A stretch of 64,000 bases of DNA from Trichosphaerium sp. ATCC 40318 (taxonomy: Eukaryota > Discosea > Flabellinia > Trichosidae), in the NCBI GenBank assembly GCA_038496445.1, contig JALMLS010000322.1, forward strand, positions 124,001-188,000. Direction: 5' to 3'. Position numbers and translations under genes: made by a program. The notes beneath the pieces were generated by a model. The model did not search any database. It saw only the letters and a program-made list of their open reading frames with translations, and had not been told where the DNA came from. This document shows positions 22,434-33,514 of this stretch, in pieces. The first letter of the stretch is position 1. Every line of letters starts with the position of its first letter.

Positions 22434-22798
22434 GGGCCAGCACAGTTTTTGCACAAAGCTTACAATTTGTCAAAATTGTAGAAATTACAGAAATTGTAGA
22501 AATTCCAAAATGGCAATTTGCTACTTTTACTGCATTTTATGGAATCTTTACAATGCTATTTCTCATCACTGCAATCATTGTTGTACTTTTGATTGTACCT
22601 CATAGTATACAATATACTATAGAGTACTGTTAAGTAGTGAGAAATTATTTCGTTAATTCAGTGGTGAGAAAAGGTATTGCCAGTGCTGCCAGTTTATTTT
22701 CTACCTTGTAATTTCAGGTATTTTCGCAATTTCTCTAATTTTAGGCAATTCGGCAAATTGTGCCAATTGTACAAATTACACAAAAACTGTGCTGCCCC
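22434..22798. mobile_element. MITE-like non-autonomous inverted-repeat element
   Basis: The ends are inverted repeats: GGGCCAGCACAGTTTTTG at 22434-22451 and the complement of GGGGCAGCACAGTTTTTG at 22781-22798 (one mismatch). Similarity between the arms continues more loosely for about 50 bp (AATTGTAGAAATT-like units on the left, AATTTCTCTAATT on the right). The interior has only a short frame (22412-22633) encoding a hydrophobic peptide, not a transposase. No clear target-site duplication was seen. Confidence 0.55.
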
Positions 22799-22977
22799 AC
22801 GGTTTGTGAAAGATTTGTAGTTGGTAGAGAAGTTTATTGTTTGTAAGGTGTCTTTGATGGTGCAAAGATAAATGCTTTAGTAAGCTGTAATAACGTAGGT
22901 ACAAAAAACCCACATAATTCTATTGTCAGGTCAAGTCTAGTCTTATAAAACTGTATTCTACATCAAGGCGCTTCCGG

Positions 22978-24534
22978 AAAAAAGACGGCAGAAAAAGAAA
23001 GGAACATTAACAACAACTGTTTACGACATACCTCCGGAAATACTAGAATATACTTTGTATCAAAGCGGTCCTGTTGCTACAATACATCTTAAACGCACAT
23101 CAAAGTGCTTCAATGCAATTGTTTCTTCTGTAAGCAAGTATACACTAAAACGCGTTTTGAAGCAACTCGGATACCTTGAAGAGTATTATGGCTTCAGGAA
23201 TATGACCTTGAAATACTTTTGGTTCAACTACTTGCCAATACACCTCGGATACATTGAAATAGACACCAAAGAGTTTGCAATTCCACCAGATCAATTTAGG
23301 CGTGAAGTTTGGCGGTTAATAGTATCAGATAGTATTCAGTACTCTACCGAGTTCTTTATAGTGCTACAACATTACGCTGAAGAGCTGCTTATCAACTATC
23401 TCAACAATGAAAAAGAGAAATGCGAAGTACTCTTTGATAACAATGGAAGCGAAGACATGGGTGACAATGACACAGATTTTGTTTTTAGTGATGCTCCATT
23501 TGAAGACGAAGATATTCCGTCCGATGTGGAATCACTTGAATGCCTTGAGTTTGTTGTTACAGATAAAGTATCACACGCATCTTTAATAGAGGCAGTTTAC
23601 AATCCTAACGTTAAGCTCGATCACCTTGTACTAGAACAGATATATTCCCTTTTCGGCGAAAAACTCTTCAAAGAACAAGACAAATATGGTACAACTATTT
23701 TAATAATAGGCGTTTTGTAACCATAAATGTGCATACACATACCCAGGTGTCACAACGCTTGAGTATTTGATTAAACACAGTGATGTAAATGCACAAGATT
23801 GTTGTGGTAAAACTGCTTTGATGTATTATTCTTCTGAATGTTCAGGTTATGATGATGAAACTGTTGACCATGATACTTATGACGATGAAGAGGATTGGAT
23901 TTTTGATTTGACAAAGGTACCACAATATGATATTTCTATCACAGATAACAAAGGTTGGAATCTCCTTTATCATGTACCTAGATTCATACGTGACGTCAAT
24001 TTACCTTACATCAAACACTTGTTGCAAGATATCAATTTATTCTGGGTATTATTCAATGAATACAATTTCAAGAAGCTAAGGATGTTGTGTAATCACTGCA
24101 CTTGTTTTGATGATCTTCCTATCCATTGTCCAAATACCAGTGGTAGCACTGCATTAACTCTATTAGCTGAAATGGGTAGTAGTAACAAAGCCTACTACGA
24201 TGTTGTAGATTTTGTTTTGGGTCACAAGGAGTGTGCTATCGACTATTGTGATCATGAAGGTAATACTGCTCTTCTTCTTGCTTGCAAGCATTATAGTTAT
24301 TACAGTTGTTCTATAATTGAAGCACTTCTTGTACATGGGGCCAATGTTGATATAGTCAACAACAAAGGTAGATCTTGTGGATACTATATCAAAAAGGCTG
24401 TTGATAATTATAATTACGGGAGGTCATACCTACTTGGGAAAATAGATATTGTTGAAGAAATATCTAAAATAAATGGCGCTGAAGGAATTCTTAGTCAAGT
24501 GCCTAACAACAAATCCAAAAAGGCTAAAAATTGA
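22978..24534 (+). CDS. F-box-like/ankyrin protein
   Basis: The N-terminal part reads as an F-box-like motif (YDIPPEILEYTLYQSGPVAT, then LKRTSKCFNAIVSS), followed by an acidic linker (GSEDMGDNDTDF). An intron at about 23691-23745 (GTACAA...CCCAG) leads to an ankyrin region with units such as DVNAQDCCGKTALMYY, DITDNKGWNLLYHV-type, GSTALTLLAEMG, YCDHEGNTALLLACKH and LLVHGANVDIVNNKGRS. The first exon is unresolved: no in-frame ATG lies upstream, and 22978 marks an AG acceptor. An ATG at 22857 followed by a GTGCAA donor is one option. Probably a ubiquitin-ligase receptor or scaffold; the substrate is unknown. Confidence 0.6.
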
Positions 24535-25166
24535 AGCACTTTGTGACTTATACGTAAATGAAAGCCTCAAAACCTTAACCAAAGTGAGCGCTTTATGGTT
24601 CATGTGGTACGAAATAAAACTAACAAGTTGATTCAACAATTCAATTTCATTTCATGTGTTTTATGAAGCTCTGTTTATTCTTTGTATATTGTAGTACACT
24701 ATTACAGCTTTTTTATCATCAATGAAACTACATTCTTTTACTATAGTCGCCCATTGCTAAACCACAATTTAAATTCTAAGCCGGAGGAAGTGTCGTGTAC
24801 TAACACTTCAATAAGTGGCTTAAAGTACACTTTTTGTCTATTCGACAGAATATATGCTTATAAGTTAGTGTCATCAGATGCTATTGGTAGAAGGCACAAA
24901 GATATTGAACGTGTCCTATGAATAAGTTCCAAAAAGTGGAATAAATACAGACTACTAGCAGGTGTTCACTTTATACAGGGCACCGTTTAAGCTCTGGTCA
25001 AGAAACCGTTTGCTCACATGTTGTTATCCGTTGGCGTGTGAACTCTCAGGCTTCGGCAGTATTGATAGTTACTTGATTTCCAGTACATGTCTTTTTCAGA
25101 GATTACGTTTTTGACAGTGTTCAGTGAAAGGAGTTCTTCTTGTCAATTTACTATTAATAACAACAA
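24535..25166. other. Intergenic region
   Basis: No supported gene. A frame at 24682-24921 (79 codons) has no recognisable features. Confidence 0.3.
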
Positions 25167-25514
25167 ATGACTGAACAAGCAATAGAAGAAAAGAAATGGG
25201 TATTTTGTGGCCCTGTAACGTGTTACCAGTCAACAGGGTTTTACATTACTCCAAACACAACGATAAACCAAATAGCGGCACTATACATTGAAAAATGGCC
25301 CTATTGCGGGCAACATAACATACCGACACTGATTATATTTCCTCCTGGCTACGGAGAACGTGACACAGATAGAATAGTCGATTTAATACCAATGGCGGAA
25401 GGCATGGGCACAAAAACAGTATCAGAACTTGGTATTTATAATCGAGCCGATTTAATACGATTCGTGTTCAAAAATAAACACTTAGATCGTGACAAACAAG
25501 AAGTACTAAAGTAG
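25167..25514 (+). CDS. Small protein of unknown function (115 aa)
   Basis: A single uninterrupted frame from a true ATG, preceded by an A-rich leader (ATAACAACAAATG) like other genes here. Composition is that of a globular protein (WVFCGPVTCYQSTGFYI, INQIAALYIEKWPYCG, TLIIFPPGYGERDTD, VSELGIYNRADLIRFVF). The sequence suggests a small alpha/beta, possibly ubiquitin-like fold, but I do not recognise the family. Followed by TAG and an AATAAA-like signal (AAATAAATG). Confidence 0.6.
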   Translation: MTEQAIEEKKWVFCGPVTCYQSTGFYITPNTTINQIAALYIEKWPYCGQHNIPTLIIFPPGYGERDTDRIVDLIPMAEGMGTKTVSELGIYNRADLIRFVFKNKHLDRDKQEVLK

Positions 25515-26102
25515 CCTGTCGCAAACAACTATGTAAATAAATGTCTTAATTAGAATACCAGGTTGTTTTCATCTTTTAATGCACGTGAATTCTAGACATT
25601 GAAGAGATAGCATGCAGTTAGGTTCGTCAACAATATTAACATATCATTGTTGTCGTATATTTCTAGTACCTACAGAGGCGCCCATATCACTGTATAAAGG
25701 AGCGGTTTGAAACGTATCAGTTGCGGTAGTGACTTAGGAAAAATGGGACAGTACCAGGAGATTATCATGATTCTGCAAGCCGGGAACTTCCAAGAAGCTT
25801 TTTGATTCAGGAACACTTTACTGAAGTGCATGCTCCTCTTTCGTTCGGAAGATCCCATTGGGTCAATACTACTGTTAGTAGCGCACATACTCTGAAAAGC
25901 ATTGATGTCAAATTTACTGCTAGGAAGGGGTTGGCAAAAGTGCTGAGTTAAAGTGTAAAATGGTCATTGGTGCACCGTTAAGAGTGCTAACCCTCTTCGA
26001 ATCGCTTCGATTTAGCTAATATTTAAATGAGTACTTCCCTTGCTTTCGCACTAGCAATGTTTTTGCGACGGAAAGATAGAGTATCACGTGCGCTCTAACT
26101 GT
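25515..26102. other. Intergenic region
   Basis: No supported gene. The minus-strand frame 25670-25888 lacks an ATG context and family features. CACGTG occurs at about 25580 and 26091. Confidence 0.3.
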
Positions 26103-26414
26103 TTAAATTACGACAAACTTTGAAGTTCTGGTGAGATATTTTATGTAAAACCAAGCTAAACGCCTTGTTTTCGATTTGTAAAAGCGCCACTGGCCGTTGG
26201 CCTGTTGAAGAAGGATAGTTGTCTTTGTATTCACCAACCCTTCAAATAATGTTTGTGCGTCAATCGCCATTTTTGTGGAATCAAGACACTTGCGACAACT
26301 CTTTGTTACATACACTGTATCAGGTATGTTACTGAATTCTACAGTCTCCAACGAGTTATCACCACAACTGAATCTATTACGTAGTTTATCAACATGTCTT
26401 GGACGTCTTTTCAT
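26103..26414 (-). CDS. Possible small protein of unknown function
   Basis: A 104-codon frame beginning MKRRPRHVDKLRNRF and ending YLTRTSKFVVI, with natural codon use, four Cys (two as CRKC) and several aromatic residues (GQWRFYKSKTRRLAWFY). Its start overlaps, in antisense, the first exon of the ankyrin/ADP-ribosyltransferase gene (ATG at 26394). Either the true start is the internal Met further in, or the two genes overlap at their 5' ends. No family recognised. Confidence 0.35.
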   Translation of the reverse strand: MKRRPRHVDKLRNRFSCGDNSLETVEFSNIPDTVYVTKSCRKCLDSTKMAIDAQTLFEGLVNTKTTILLQQANGQWRFYKSKTRRLAWFYIKYLTRTSKFVVI

Positions 26415-29400
26415 ACAGCAGGTGATATTGTAAACTGTGATTGTTGCTGAGTCTATTATAGCTTCTGACGGGGATGATGCAGAGATCATAAAATTATTGG
26501 AGTCAGGAGCTGATATAGAAGTCGGAGCTGGAACAGAAGGCACACCATTGAGTAAAGCAGGTATTATATGTATAAATCTTTGTAACTATTCTAACTCATG
26601 TTAGCTTTTAATGGACACACTAAGGTTGTTAAAAGGTTATTGAACGCAGGAGCCAATATTAATGCCATAAATGAAAAAGGGAATACACCTTTACATCACG
26701 CAGGTACTTCATAATAGGGTTGGCTATAAACCAAGTAACAAGTTCTACTAGTTTTATACGGGCATCATGAAGTTGTTAGAATATTGTTGGAATCAGGTGC
26801 TAATACTGAAGTGTTTAACACTAAATTTGGGTTCACACCTTTGCACGATGCAGGTAGTCGTCCTTTTCAAGTAGAATGTATACAGTGTTAATTCACACTT
26901 TATTACTAGCTCGTGAAGGGTATGAATTGATGGTTCAAGCTTTGTTGAAGTCGGGTGCTAATGCTAATGCGCTTACTTTAACTCAAAGTACACCTTTACA
27001 TTACGCAGGTAACAACAAATACGCTATATAAAACTATCTTACTGTACTATTAGCTGAAGAAGGAAGAGAAGAATCTGTCATTTTGTTGTTAGAAGTAGGA
27101 GCAAGCACTGATGTCAAAGACGAATATGAGGAAACACCTTTACATAAAGCAGGTAAAGAGAGACAAACATGCTACTCTCCATTTACTCAATTTAGCCGAA
27201 CAAGGACATCACGCCATAGTCAAACTTTTACTGAAATCAGGGGCTGATACTGAAATTTTTGATGCTCAACAGCGTACACCCTTATTTACAGCAGGTGCAA
27301 ACTACTAATTTAAATCACGTGCTATTAAATGACACTATACTTAGTGGAGGAAGGACATGAAACTGTTGTTAAATTGTTATTGGGCTCAGGCGCTAATGTT
27401 GACGTTCAAAACATGGGCGAATCTACACCACTAGTTACTGCAGGTAACTTCACTACAGTTTTTCTCACTCACTAAATCCCTACAGTTTGGGGTAAACATG
27501 CCTCCATTGTGACACTACTGTTGAAAGCGAGAGCAAAGATGGACTTCACAAGTGATAGTTGGGAAGGACAAAGAGTTGTCAAGTACATCATTGAAGGAGT
27601 TGTTGAGAACAACCCAACTTTTAAAGATGCTTTCAAATACATGATATCTCAATTACCAAGCAACAAACCTGAATGTCAATCATTTTGGTTAAATGAATTA
27701 AACACAGACCCAACATGGAGGTGTAAACTTGCAGAATGGCTACGCTACTTGGTAAGTTGAGTACACCTTGAACTTTGTACTAATTCATACATTCTCAAAT
27801 AGCCATCACAAGCTTACTTCGAGATCGCAATTGAAAAAGGCATTTGTAGTTTGATCTGTACATACCATCCTATCCTAGTTCTTTCTCAGGTTTGGAACTT
27901 AGTTGGAAACCATTGACGGTTTTGTTGTAGCGTTTTTGGCATTCAAAGCAAGAATCTATGATGGGTATCTTAATGGACTTACCTAAACACATGTGGGACA
28001 ATGCACGTGATGTCATGGACATACAAAAAAGTGAAGCATTGAGGGCCATTGTCAATTTCCATTGTGTTACAAAAGGGTGGTGTCCTCAGAACTTCTTGGG
28101 TATACAAAAGGAAGATAACATGCGTGAGTATCTATCAAAAGCACTAAAATATATTAGTGCTTACTTAAGGTTTAGATGTTTGTGACGATTGTGATAATCA
28201 GGTTGTATGCATCCATTGTGCTGAAATGCAGCATGAGAAACATTTCTACTCAAAGAGGTGCGTACATTCTGACGTCTGCATGCACAAACAAGATGTTCCA
28301 ATTTCAAGGATAATTGTTGATCAAACCAACAGTAAGTAGTGATAGTATTTAACGTCATTTTAAACGTAAGGTTAGAGATCTCAAACGATAATTCTTGGAA
28401 GCTGAGCGAACGATTGAGATATGCACATAGCTGGGATACAACGAATAATGGGTGAGTGTTTACGCAAGACGAAAAAGCTTCTGACATACTACAATAGGGG
28501 ATATGTAAAGAAAGCAACACATTACAAGACTTTGAACCTTCTTGACTCAAATGACAGTGTTGCCAAAAGAGAGTATCTGAAATTACTGGAGCACATGTCA
28601 AAAATGAAAGGATCTGAGTTATACGATATAACAGAAGCATTTCTGGTAAACAACACTGTTTTGAGCGAAAAGTTCAGTACTTACAACGCCATACTTGCTC
28701 ACAGACACAAGTACGTTTATGTTCTATGTTGCCACTCACTAGGCCAGGAAACTACCCACGTTGTTCTGTAAACGTGATTGGGAGAAGAGCCACGACAAGG
28801 ATATGGTGTTTCAAAAGTTCAATGAGCTTTGTTCACTCTATTCTCAAAGCAACAAAGAAGATTCAACAGACGATAAGGTAACACTACTATAACTATAGTG
28901 TTAGTATTGACTTGTGACACCTTTGTAGGTACCAGTGATTTTAATGGCTCACGGAACTTCTAAACAAGCCGCTTGGAGTATTGTACAAGGTGGGTTTGGG
29001 ACAGTAAGCGCATTGGACGCTGGTTTCTATGGACAAGGCATATACTTTACAGTAAGTTGTAATTACACTAGCATTAAACTACATACTAACATGAAAAAGA
29101 GCAATGTAAGGTATGCTTCTATGTACGATACATCAGGACCTGAGAAAACCTTGATTTTGAGCTTTGTAACACCCGGAAACATCTTCCCTGTGCGTCATTC
29201 CGCGTGTCTTTAATCAATAAAAGTAAGTCTTATAATCATGATACTAGGCAACAGAAGATCCGAATAGTACCGGCAATCTACAAGGAGCACCAATAAAATC
29301 AGGGTATCAAAGTCACTACGCATGTGTAGACAGAATGGGCAGACCATTCAAGATGCCAAAGAACAAAAATACAAAGTCCAAAGCTGTTCAATATGATGAA

Positions 29401-29926
29401 CTTGTTGTAGCACAAGGTATCTTTAGCAACGCCCACTATGCATTTCTGATCTTTTTTAAGATGATCAAGCAATTGCACGTTACATAATCACACTTGTGAA
29501 GAAGCCTAAGGGTAAAAAGAACTCTGTTGAAAAGAAGGAAAGAAATATCAAAGAAGTACAAAAAACAAGTTCTGATTCTTCTGATGACGAGTTCTCTGAT
29601 GATGAAGGAGACAATGAATTTGTTCAAAAGCGGTACCAAAAAGTGTCATTATAAACAACAACTAATACAATACAAGGAATCTATGGGGAGCGACTGAGCA
29701 CAGTGAAGAACGAACAACAGCTCCGACTATACTTGCTGAAGGTGTCAAAGACAAAACTCAGGAAACACAAGCTCCTATTGCTTCTAATCTACCTTTGCCT
29801 GACGCCCCAAAACGTCAATTCATCAGTATACAGGAAGAGAACGAATTCTTGAAGCATAAAATTGAAATGTTAGAGCAAGAGAATAGAGCCTTGAAGCAAG
29901 AGAACAACAAATTAAAACTAAACTAA
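26394..29926 (+). CDS. Ankyrin-repeat/zinc-finger ADP-ribosyltransferase (PARP-like)
   Basis: The first exon (MSWTSFHTA) is followed by at least eight exons, seven of which encode exactly one ankyrin repeat (e.g. GHTKVVKRLLNAGANINA...TPLHHA), each ending GCA-G before a phase-1 intron. A linker follows, then a zinc-binding segment C-x2-C-x6-C-x2-C-x5-H-x3-H (CDDCDNQVVCIHCAEMQHEKH; ZZ or B-box-like). Next is a PARP-type catalytic domain: MAHGTSKQAAWSIVQGGFG (His of the H-Y-E triad), GQGIYFT, YASMYD (Tyr), and YDELVVAQDDQAIARYII (Glu). The C-terminus is Glu/Lys-rich with a coiled coil (EENEFLKHKIEMLEQENR). It should transfer ADP-ribose to protein targets; poly- or mono-transfer cannot be decided. 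Some middle exon borders are approximate (one donor read as GTTTGG). Confidence 0.75.
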
Positions 29927-30112
29927 AAATAATGTTAACTATTATACCTCAACCAATAAACCTCACTTATACCCGTACTACAAAGGGTAAGTATAAGATG
30001 TGAATTGCCTACAGCACGTGAAATAATCAAGCAACAGAGACCAGCTAGTGTGATTTTAAGGCACAAATTTGTTCGCCTTATAAGTAACCTCAGCTCACAA
30101 AATAAAAGTCCC

Positions 30113-33100
30113 ATGAGACACGCGGTTCTTCTTGTTTGTGTGTTAACACTTACAGTTACCGCTTTAACTACATGTGATCTATCTGGATCGAATAAAACAG
30201 GTACTCGTTATACTTACTCAAAAGTTTTGCATAAAAACGTGGTTTCTATAAACTAACACGTGGTAAAGGTTCCTGGTATACTAAAAAAGATACTGATGGT
30301 CATTACCGTTTTTTTCATACGTCAAAAGGACCAAACGCCCAAGTTCTTAAAGGAATCTCAATGACAGTACGTAAATACGCCATAGTCGAAATATCTTTGG
30401 ACTTTTTTTGCTGTCAACAATAGCAGATGCAAATTTCTCTTTCGTAAAGAAGTCTAGCTTACAGCTATGCCAAAAGGCACATCAAGACATTTTTTCTCAC
30501 GTGTTATTAAAGGGGTTCGAAACCGGTACTCGTAACACTGGATCTGGCGCTGGTTATTGGCTATTTCAGGCAGAACAAGCAAGCGCAAATAACTCAGCTA
30601 CTATCATACGAAACATCGTAAAAACTCTTGCTACGCAGTGGGAAGTTAAAGTGATAAGAATGCCAATTTGTGGTTCTGCATGGCTTCAAAATTACCCAGT
30701 GAAAGGCTACGGTGGTATAAGAGACCCTGTTCTTTACAGGCACGTGTTTTGTGACTTACGTTCTGTTCCCACCTTTTAACTTTTGTTCTTGCTTAGAGAT
30801 TGGATTGATATTGCTATCTGTGAAGCTCTAGCTAACGATGTAGTTGTTCTTCTCGATGTGCACTTGTGGGCTATTGGAAAAGTACGTCATAAACGAATGC
30901 ATGTCTCCTCAAGCCTGTTAATTTAGGAAACAAACACAACAAGGAATACTGGCATTGAGGATGGTTGTACAGGTACTATACTCATCCCACAAACTTTGTC
31001 TCATCACCTGTTCTTTAGGTATCAATCGCGTAGATTCAATTGATTCATGTGCTCCACATGACTGGTATGGATCTTACACTTCAGCAAGGTAAATACGAGC
31101 AAAGACATTTTTTACTCATTTTGGGGAAGAACAGGAAAATCCTACAACGAAGGAGATACTCCTGGTGACTGGCAATGCTCCATAGCTAATGCTGATGGCT
31201 GTACGCTTGATAACTTATTCAGAAAAGGAAACAACGGAGTGCAAGGCACAGGTACACGTTCTTCTTTTGTATTGAACAAAAGGCTAATGATCTAATAAGA
31301 ACACTTCTATAACCTATGGTACGAGCTTGCCTTGAAGTACAAAAACGTTACAGATGTGTAAGTAACTTTCGTTTTGTTTACTGTTTTGACGCTGAATGCT
31401 CACCTTTTAGATGGTTTGAACTCTACAATGAACCTTATCAACGTAAGTCAGCAGATTTTGGAACACAATGCGCACATGGTGTATGTCCTCCAGGAACAGG
31501 ATTTGGTGATAATTTGGGTAATCTTCTTATATTTATGATTTTATTCATAATTTTTTTCGCTTATCTCACTTCTTCTTTAGATGAGAGTCAATACGGATGG
31601 TCGATGTGGTCTGAACTTATGGATACCACTATAAAAACAATCAGAGATGACGCAAAGGCTGATAATATCATTATTACCAGTGCTTTAGACTGGAGTTATG
31701 ATTGGCTTGGTAAAGGAGGAAGTAAAACTGGTGGTCCACTTGCTCGACCTAAACTATTGCCTTGGGTTGATAGAGAAGTAAAAAACATTGCTTATGCATT
31801 TCACCCTTATCAGGTGCGATCTCTTGTCTAATGAAGGCATTTCTGACTTTGACTAGCATGGATCTTGCTGTGGCGCTATTGGAGAGACAACAGATGAGAG
31901 TGCTACTGACCCTTACGAGTCAGCATTCTGCCTTTATCCACCAACTGGTGCTGATGGTTATCCTAAACCAGCAGGAGGACCAGTGCCTATTCCAGATACT
32001 ACAGTAAGTAATAAGAAAAGCCTATGTTGATTCTACCCTATTCTAGTGTGACTCGATAGGCTATGCGATTACTGCTGATAAAAAGAGCCCTCCATGTACA
32101 TGGGCACCTCATGCACTCATGCCTGATACACCAACAAATGCTCCGGGATTCAAACCTCCAACTTGCCAGGTAATACCTTTTCATGAAATGTTAATAGTAC
32201 TTACTTTGGTTTTAAATAGACTTTAAATGGACAAAACATTTACGGCCAGAACATGAACCAAGGTCAAAGTCAGCCTTCTGCTGAGTCATGCTGTGAGTCG
32301 TGTACAAATACAAAGGGTTGTGCTGGATGGACATGGATAACAGGAAATAGTCAATGTTGGCTCAAGAGCTCTGTTGATGCCCCTAAGGTAAGCCAGCAAC
32401 AAGTTTCTTTGTTGAGTCACATTACTTACATTACCTTAGCCTGATGGTTCTGTTGTGAGCGGATACCCAAGTACAAACAAAACGTTCTACGAAGTAGAAG
32501 CAACACCTGGTTTATGCGCAGGAGATAGAGCAACATGCATGGTAAATACAACAGATAGTTCTTTAAACTCTAACAACTTCACAAAAGGGACTTTCTGAGG
32601 AAAAATGTAAGGCAGCAGATTGGTCAAAACCAACTTCTGGTGGATGGTCTCAATTCGTTCTACCAATGGCGCAGTATGGACCTATCATCGCAACAGGTAG
32701 GAGTGAATACATTTAGCTAAATATATTTATAATTTTTTTCCTTTAGAACACGGTTCTTTCGATTGTTCGTCAGCTTTTGAAACTTCCTTGACAGGATGGA
32801 TGGAGAAATTTGGTGTTTCTTACACTGCTTGGGCTTTATGGCCTCAAAACTCAGGAGGACCTGGACAGGTAATAACAAAAACCAAAGTTCACGTGATTTG
32901 CCTTATTCGGTTTTTTTTCTTCTTAGTTTCGTAACCTTTTTGTGAACTATAGGGCGCTTGTGGTTACCCTTCAGTGATGTTTCCTTCTCCTGGTTTTTCT
33001 GATGGATTTGGTAAAGGTGGAAATAACTGTGATACCTTAGACAGTACGCTGTTTTCTTTGTTTGAAAAGTGTGCTGACTTTTTTTTAAAGGCTGTTCCAA

Positions 33101-33191
33101 GCTTCTTCAGCCTCTTGGATGGAGCGGTAAGGTAGTTTACGACGATATACGTAAAGCTTCAATGGAAACATCTTTTGTAGAACAGGGATAG
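30113..33191 (+). CDS. Secreted GH5-type glycanase with inserted PAN/Apple-like domain
   Basis: The ATG at 30113 starts a signal peptide (MRHAVLLVCVLTLTVTAL). About 15 short exons follow. The GH5 barrel is visible: VLKGISM (strand 1), WEVKVIRMPICGSAWL, VVVLLDVHLW, ELYNEPYQ (acid/base Glu), IIITSALDWSYDW, YAFHPYQ and PIIATEHGSFDCSS (nucleophile Glu), then YTAWALWPQNSGG. Between the HPYQ strand and the TEHG strand sits a Cys-rich segment (about 32045-32600) with SCCESCTNTKGCAGWTWI and SQCWLKSS, typical of PAN/Apple-like binding modules. GH5 enzymes hydrolyse cellulose, mannan and similar beta-glycans; the inserted module may bind carbohydrate or protein. Catalytic residues are intact. Stop TAG at 33189. 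Confidence 0.8.
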
Positions 33192-33514
33192 TTCAATAAA
33201 CGTTAAATTCTATTACACGCACTTGTTATTACACTGTGTTAAGCTTAGATTGTCCAAGTGTAACGGAAAAACAGAATAAGAGCCAACTGCAGTCGCTAGT
33301 GTTGTTAGGCTACTAAGAGTGTTTATATCTTCTTCAACGCTGCGTTTTCGTACTTGAATTCATTTGACGAGCGGAAAAATGTCGTTTATTTTACGCTCGC
33401 TCATAGAAGGTCTCCGGTGCTTTAGTTGTGCGTGAAAAAGCATTATTACAGCTTTTGCTAACAATACACAGGTAGTTGAGCGAATTCACATTAAAACATC
33501 CACAAATCAATTAA
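33192..33514. other. Intergenic region
   Basis: 3' UTR of the GH5 gene (AATAAACG-type signal at about 33194) and 5' region of the transporter gene. No other feature seen. Confidence 0.35.

Noticed and set aside
6484-24534. Giant-virus insertion suggested by F-box, MORN and ankyrin genes
   Set aside because: The genes carry host-like spliceosomal introns with the same GTAC donors and lie among ordinary nuclear genes; no viral core gene was seen.
28161-28640. 159-codon minus-strand frame
   Set aside because: Lies antisense to exons of the ankyrin/ADP-ribosyltransferase gene that carry recognisable zinc-finger ligands; no motif of its own.
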